Of a DNA stretch of 64,000 nt, positions 60,236-64,000 are shown one piece after another. The notes beneath the pieces are model-generated. The model had not been told where the DNA came from. It did not search any database and was given only the letters and a program-made list of their open reading frames with translations. Every line of letters starts with the position of its first letter. The first letter of the stretch is position 1. The stretch comes from JANRLF01 sp033762815 (GTDB lineage Bacteria; Bacteroidota; Bacteroidia; Chitinophagales; CAIOSU01): contig JANRLF010000002.1 of the NCBI GenBank assembly GCA_033762815.1, positions 1 to 64,000 of the forward strand. The letters run 5' to 3'. A program made the translations under genes and the position numbers.

Positions 60236-61519
60236 TTGGATGGTGCCAGGGCCATGCAGGCCTTTCAGTTGTTGCGCTTTGGCGGGCAAATGCTGGTAAA
60301 TATTTTATTGACCAAAAGTGCATTAGGGCTCCGCGATATTGGGCTGTTTGATACCTTTTTGTTCGTTACCACCTCCATTAGTTTCTTTTGGATAGCAGGT
60401 ATCACCAATTCCTTGATGGCATTGTATCCGAAAAGGGAAGGGGAGGAGCGAAAACTATTTTTGTTCAATGCCTTCTTTTTATTGGTTATTGCCAATCTAC
60501 TAATATGTATTGCTTTTGGGGTATTTTCCAATCAGCTCATGTCTTGGGTGTATCCTGAAGGGGAGTTTCCCCATAAATGGTTGCTGCTGCTATTTTTGTT
60601 ATTCAACAATCCTTCCTTCCTTATAGAACATATACTATACTTGGAAGGCAAACCCAAACTGCTTTTCATTTATGGTACAGGCGTAATGCTGATAAATGTT
60701 TTCCTAGTTCTGTTGCCTGTGTGGCTGGGGTATGGGCTACAGGGTGCATTGCTCGGATTGGTAGTATTTGCCATACTGAAATTCGTTTTACTGTTAGCGG
60801 TGCTTACGCGCAATGCTCGATTTCAGGTGCAACCAGCAATGTTCAAGGAGCATAGTTATATCGCTTTGCCTTTAGCACTAAGTATTTTTGTTTCAGGAGC
60901 AGGTGATTTAGTAGATGGCTATTTAGTGAGTACCCATTTCGATAAGGGAGTGTTCGCTATATTCCGATATGGTGCCCGTGAGCTACCTTTCGCTATCATG
61001 TTGGCCAATGCATTCAGTACGGCTGCTATTTTGCATGTAGCCAAAGATTTAGAAACCTCACTACCTTTTATTAAGCAACGTGCCCGTCAAATGATGCACT
61101 TGTTATTTCCAATCACTATCATCTTAATGTTGACAAGCAAATGGCTATACGTGTGGGTTTTTAGGGATGAGTTTGTATCCAGTGCTCCTGTATTCAATAT
61201 CTATCTTTTGCTACTAGTGAGCCGTATGGTATTTCCGCAGACTATATTAAATGGATTGAAGCAAACTCGCCCTATCCTTATTTTCGCTTTAATGGAAATA
61301 AGCTTAAATGTGCTGCTCAGCATTGTTTTCATACAATGGTGGGGGATACTAGGTGTGGCCTGCGCAACTGTTATTTCCAGCTATTTCGACAAAGCCTGTC
61401 TCGTGTCGTACAATTGGATTAAAAATGGGATAACACCCACTACTTATATTGACCTTCGCTGGTGGCTGGCTTACACTGTTTTGCTGTTTTTTGTGTATGG
61501 ATTTAGCTTGACTTTTTAA
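60236..61519 (+). CDS. Polysaccharide/lipid flippase-like membrane protein (MOP superfamily)
   Basis: A 427-residue protein with about twelve hydrophobic helices (for example LFLFNAFFLLVIANLLICIAF and MHLLFPITIILML). Shape and spacing resemble the polysaccharide-biosynthesis flippases (RfbX/Wzx-like). The start is TTG 60236 or ATG 60254; upstream in-frame codons run back into copA. It follows the copper ATPase by 26 bp, so the two may share a transcript although their roles seem unrelated. Substrate unknown; no sugar-biosynthesis genes adjoin. Confidence 0.82.
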   Translation: MDGARAMQAFQLLRFGGQMLVNILLTKSALGLRDIGLFDTFLFVTTSISFFWIAGITNSLMALYPKREGEERKLFLFNAFFLLVIANLLICIAFGVFSNQLMSWVYPEGEFPHKWLLLLFLLFNNPSFLIEHILYLEGKPKLLFIYGTGVMLINVFLVLLPVWLGYGLQGALLGLVVFAILKFVLLLAVLTRNARFQVQPAMFKEHSYIALPLALSIFVSGAGDLVDGYLVSTHFDKGVFAIFRYGARELPFAIMLANAFSTAAILHVAKDLETSLPFIKQRARQMMHLLFPITIILMLTSKWLYVWVFRDEFVSSAPVFNIYLLLLVSRMVFPQTILNGLKQTRPILIFALMEISLNVLLSIVFIQWWGILGVACATVISSYFDKACLVSYNWIKNGITPTTYIDLRWWLAYTVLLFFVYGFSLTF

Positions 61520-61528
61520 ACCATTATT

Positions 61529-61855
61529 ATGAAAACGATTGTGCTGCTGCTCATTTCCAATGTGTTCATGACATTTGCTTGGTATGGGCACTTAAAATTT
61601 ACCCATGTTGCGCTTTGGAAAGTGGTACTTGTTTCGTGGCTCATTGCTCTTTTGGAATATTGTTTCCAAGTACCAGCAAACAGAATAGGGTATGGGCAAT
61701 TCAGTGCGGCACAACTGAAAACCATACAAGAAGTGATAACCTTGCTGGTATTTGCTGGTTTTTCGTTATTCTATCTAAAGGAAACGTTTCGTTGGAATTA
61801 TGCCATCAGTTTCGTCTTACTGATAGGCGCCGTGTACTTTATGTTCAAAGACTAA
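61529..61855 (+). CDS. DMT family protein (DUF486)
   Basis: A 108-residue membrane protein of the DUF486 family. Four short helices are visible (VLLLISNVFMTFAWYGHL, VVLVSWLIALLEYCF, VITLLVFAGFSLFYL, YAISFVLLIGAVYFMF) with the family QVPANRIGYGQFSAAQLK loop. Half the size of standard drug/metabolite transporters, so it may act as a dimer. It lies 9 bp after the flippase gene and may be co-transcribed. Confidence 0.9.
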   Translation: MKTIVLLLISNVFMTFAWYGHLKFTHVALWKVVLVSWLIALLEYCFQVPANRIGYGQFSAAQLKTIQEVITLLVFAGFSLFYLKETFRWNYAISFVLLIGAVYFMFKD

Positions 61856-62401
61856 TTATTTGTCTTTTACACAGCGGCAGCTCAAGCCCATATTTTTATC
61901 ATAAGCTGTTTCCAACAATTTCGGACTGAATGATTTGATTTCCCTTGCCCATACCGTATTCCCTTGAAATGGGGTCGAACTCCAGAAAATAGCAGAATAG
62001 TTTTTACCGTCAAACTCCATTGCCTTCTCCGATTTAAAGCCACCATACACAGCATCAAAACCACTAGCTCCGCCCACTTTCAATTTAGCGGCAGCGGTTG
62101 CCTCTCCCCCAAGCGCAGCAGTTAGTTCCTTCCATTCTGCATCAGTAGGCAAGTGCCAACCTGCAGGGCATGCTTTTTTTGCCGCCTCCCATGTGTATAG
62201 CCTACCATAAAGCTTAGTGTTTAAGGGGTCATTTTTATAGGAATAGCTTCCGGCAATATTGGTACTTACGTTTTGTGCCATCCATATTTGGTTGCCAATT
62301 TTTACTTCTTTTATTTCTATGGGTGCTTGTGGTGTATAAGCAGTTCCGAAAATTAAAGTGCCAGCAACCAGGGCAGTCAACAAAATAGTTTTATAGGTCA
62401 T
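61856..62401 (-). CDS. FISUMP domain protein
   Basis: A 181-residue exported protein with a signal-like start (TILLTALVAGTLIFGTAY) lacking a clear lipobox Cys. One FISUMP domain follows: KIGNQIWMAQNV, KLYGRLYTWEAAKKACPAGWHLPTDAEWKEL and LSCRCVKDK. FISUMP domains are common and poorly understood surface modules of Bacteroidota/Fibrobacter. It ends exactly against the convergent DUF486 gene. The other FISUMP copy in the window is fused to a caspase-like domain at 47528. Confidence 0.9.
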   Translation of the reverse strand: MTYKTILLTALVAGTLIFGTAYTPQAPIEIKEVKIGNQIWMAQNVSTNIAGSYSYKNDPLNTKLYGRLYTWEAAKKACPAGWHLPTDAEWKELTAALGGEATAAAKLKVGGASGFDAVYGGFKSEKAMEFDGKNYSAIFWSSTPFQGNTVWAREIKSFSPKLLETAYDKNMGLSCRCVKDK

Positions 62402-62532
62402 ACGCTTCCATCATTTAGTGAATGTCAACTACAAATGTCAGCAATAACCAAGGCAAAGCCTTTAGTAGAGGGGTTTTAGATTTGCACGGCAGATTTTTGG
62501 TTGTACATAATTATGCACACATTATCCACACT

Positions 62533-62955
62533 TTATGCGGCGGAAGAATACATTAGCTCAAAATTTTCCCTTTGCAAATGTTTGTGCGACCAAATTAAAG
62601 CAGCCTTTTCCGTTAGGAAGGCACGCATAGGATATGTAGGCCTATTGATAAAGTAAGAAAGGTTGGCCAATACTTTTATTGATAAATTTGGTACGAGCAA
62701 TGCCATGCTATGTTTGCTTTTGGCCGCCTGTTCATTGGTCAGCATCACTCTTGCCTCCATGTTCACTGATGCCATTCGGCTATCAAAAATTATGGCGCGT
62801 TTGGTGTATTGCGAAAGCTGATCAATGGTATCCAAGATTTTTTTTGCTTCCTTAGGCCCAATGGTGGCACCTTTGAATGGAGATACTAGCAATATTTCGT
62901 CTTTACGAAGGATAATGGTTGACGAGTCCAAAAGAATTTCAATATTGCCGCTCAT
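62533..62955 (-). CDS. STAS-like regulatory protein
   Basis: A 140-residue protein, start ATG 62955 (MSGNIEILLDSSTIILRK). Its pattern is beta-rich then helical (ILLVSPFKGATIGPKEAKKILDTIDQL, RAIIFDSRMASVNMEA), as in STAS/SpoIIAA-like domains, with FINRPTYPMRAFLTEKAALIW near the end. Such domains bind nucleotides or regulatory partners. No partner kinase or phosphatase is nearby. Family resemblance is by eye. Confidence 0.72.
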   Translation of the reverse strand: MSGNIEILLDSSTIILRKDEILLVSPFKGATIGPKEAKKILDTIDQLSQYTKRAIIFDSRMASVNMEARVMLTNEQAAKSKHSMALLVPNLSIKVLANLSYFINRPTYPMRAFLTEKAALIWSHKHLQRENFELMYSSAA

Positions 62956-63020
62956 AGTAGTTGGTTTGAATGAATAAGCCATTCATTTTTACGGCATTTT
63001 GGTAATAAGGTTTTCCTTGC

Positions 63021-64000
63021 TTAGGCTTGTAACAAACGCTGCATGGTATCGGCTTTCCACTCTGTTTCGTCCCATTCCTTCTGTTCATCCGAATCCATTG
63101 TGATTCCACCACCTAAATACAACCTTGCCTCGCCATTGAACAATTGCATACAGCGTAAGTTGACATATAGGTGGGTAAGTCCCAACACTTTGTTTGGGCC
63201 AATGTAGCCGGTATAATATCCTCGGTCATGCTGCTCTACTTTGTTGATTAATTGTATAGCTGCATTTTTTGGATATCCGGCTATGGCAGGGGTTGGGTGC
63301 AGTTCATCAATAAAGCCAGTGGGGATTTGCTTTGCCAAATGAGCCTCAAATTCCGTTCTTAAATGAAGCACATTGCCAGCTTGTATGGTTTGCAAGTCTG
63401 ATTGACTAAAATTCTCAAAATATTCGCCCAAAATGCCTGCAATAGTTTCCGCTACAATTTCATGTTCTTTCACCTCTTTTTCGCCCCATTGCACAGGCTG
63501 TTCATCCATACTAGGGGCTCTTTGGCTACCGGCTAAAGCCATAGTAAATAATCGATGATCTTTTATTTCTAACAAAGTTTCCGGTGTTGCCCCCATCCAG
63601 CAGCCTGTTTCAATTGAATAGCTTAAGTAACAAAACGCAGAAGGATACAAATTGCAAGCATCAAAAAAAATGGCGAATGGAGAGCGGCTGTTTTTTACGA
63701 ATTTAGTGCGGGAAAGGATTGCCTTTTCGATAGCACCTTTTTGAATAGCCGCCTTAATTGCTTGTACTTGTTGCTTATATCCATCGAAACTTGCTTGATG
63801 GTGGATATTGGCTATAGGAAGCGGAAGTATGGGAAAATCATCGCCAAAATCACTTGTTTTCCCCTTAATAACTATATCGGGTCGAAGGTAAAATGGCTTG
63901 TTGCTGGAACCTGGCCATGGTACCATGTAAAAGGCATTGCGCCTTTTTCTAAAATCAAGCTTTTGTTGCTGTACGATTAATACGCTCTCCTGACCTGGTA
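63021..64000 (-). CDS. Isochorismate synthase family protein (5' end beyond the window)
   Basis: A chorismate-binding enzyme cut by the window edge; the frame stays open to 64000. Codons upstream of the ATG at 63926 (reading ..KLDFRKRRNAFY) continue the protein, so 63926 is not the true start. Visible are AILSRTKFVKNSR, GCWMGATPETLLEI, TMALAGSQRAP, ELHPTPAIAGYPK and LYLGGGITMDSDEQKEWDETEWKADTM, as in isochorismate synthases (MenF/EntC). The product would feed menaquinone or siderophore synthesis; menaquinone is likelier in Bacteroidota. No partner genes fit in this window. Confidence 0.93.
   Translation of the reverse strand, partial: PGQESVLIVQQQKLDFRKRRNAFYMVPWPGSSNKPFYLRPDIVIKGKTSDFGDDFPILPLPIANIHHQASFDGYKQQVQAIKAAIQKGAIEKAILSRTKFVKNSRSPFAIFFDACNLYPSAFCYLSYSIETGCWMGATPETLLEIKDHRLFTMALAGSQRAPSMDEQPVQWGEKEVKEHEIVAETIAGILGEYFENFSQSDLQTIQAGNVLHLRTEFEAHLAKQIPTGFIDELHPTPAIAGYPKNAAIQLINKVEQHDRGYYTGYIGPNKVLGLTHLYVNLRCMQLFNGEARLYLGGGITMDSDEQKEWDETEWKADTMQRLLQA

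Overview
The window is a piece of a Bacteroidota chromosome, probably from a Chitinophagia- or Sphingobacteriia-like lineage. The evidence is type IX secretion (T9SS) C-terminal sorting domains, SprB-type repeats, FISUMP lipoproteins, DUF4397 and DUF1348 proteins, Bacteroidota-style -7 boxes (TAnnTTTG) and few Shine-Dalgarno sequences. Most genes are housekeeping or cell-surface genes in short operons on both strands. There is no prophage, CRISPR array, rRNA operon or complete insertion sequence. The right edge cuts a chorismate-utilising enzyme gene.

Layout. 1-957: a gene-free patch of REP-like hairpins and the first copy of an 11-bp-period repeat. 958-4689: a small antitoxin-like protein and dnaE. 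4658-7219: an ahpD / DUF1348 / araC operon between two 145-bp direct repeats made from the dnaE promoter and start, with the 3' end of an M20 peptidase gene fused to the outer repeat. 7315-10499: three unrecognised genes in an AT-rich block, bordered by a second 11-bp repeat. 11030-19138: a YD-like secreted protein, DinB, Fur, a ParDE-type pair, an SDR, a DUF4397/T9SS protein, acyl-CoA carboxylase beta and an M42 peptidase. 19538-30049: one gene for a 3503-residue secreted adhesin-like protein. 30142-36193: hutI with a transaldolase, a small membrane protein, a second ParDE pair, and a GMC oxidoreductase / small subunit / ATP-grasp operon. 36259-42315: FkbM methyltransferase, metalloprotease lipoprotein, DivIC-like protein, phosphodiesterase, polysaccharide deacetylase, lipase-like hydrolase and TatD. 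42370-44390: tRNA-Ser, a DUF3592-like gene and 1.1 kb of repeats with two further 11-bp arrays in tandem. 44391-50542: lgt, an ArsC-like protein, alkaline phosphatase, a caspase-like/FISUMP lipoprotein and a beta-helix lipoprotein. 50580-64000: TspO, a collagen-like/glycine-rich surface protein, a CDF transporter, a Gre-like factor, tRNA-His, a copper ATPase, a flippase-like protein, a second FISUMP protein, a STAS-like protein and a partial isochorismate synthase.

The least explained signal is the repeat family at 749-847, 10840-10927, 43821-43919 and 44163-44261. Each copy has eight or nine units of exactly 11 bp, every unit starting GAA (rarely GAG or GAC), behind a conserved leader. One copy has a different unit sequence but the same period and unit number. 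Other points of interest are the dnaE-leader duplication and M20 scar, the AT-rich three-gene block, the caspase-like/FISUMP fusion, the GMC three-gene cassette, and a 21-bp-spaced direct repeat upstream of the ahpD-araC operon. All functional calls come from reading the sequence; no database search was run.
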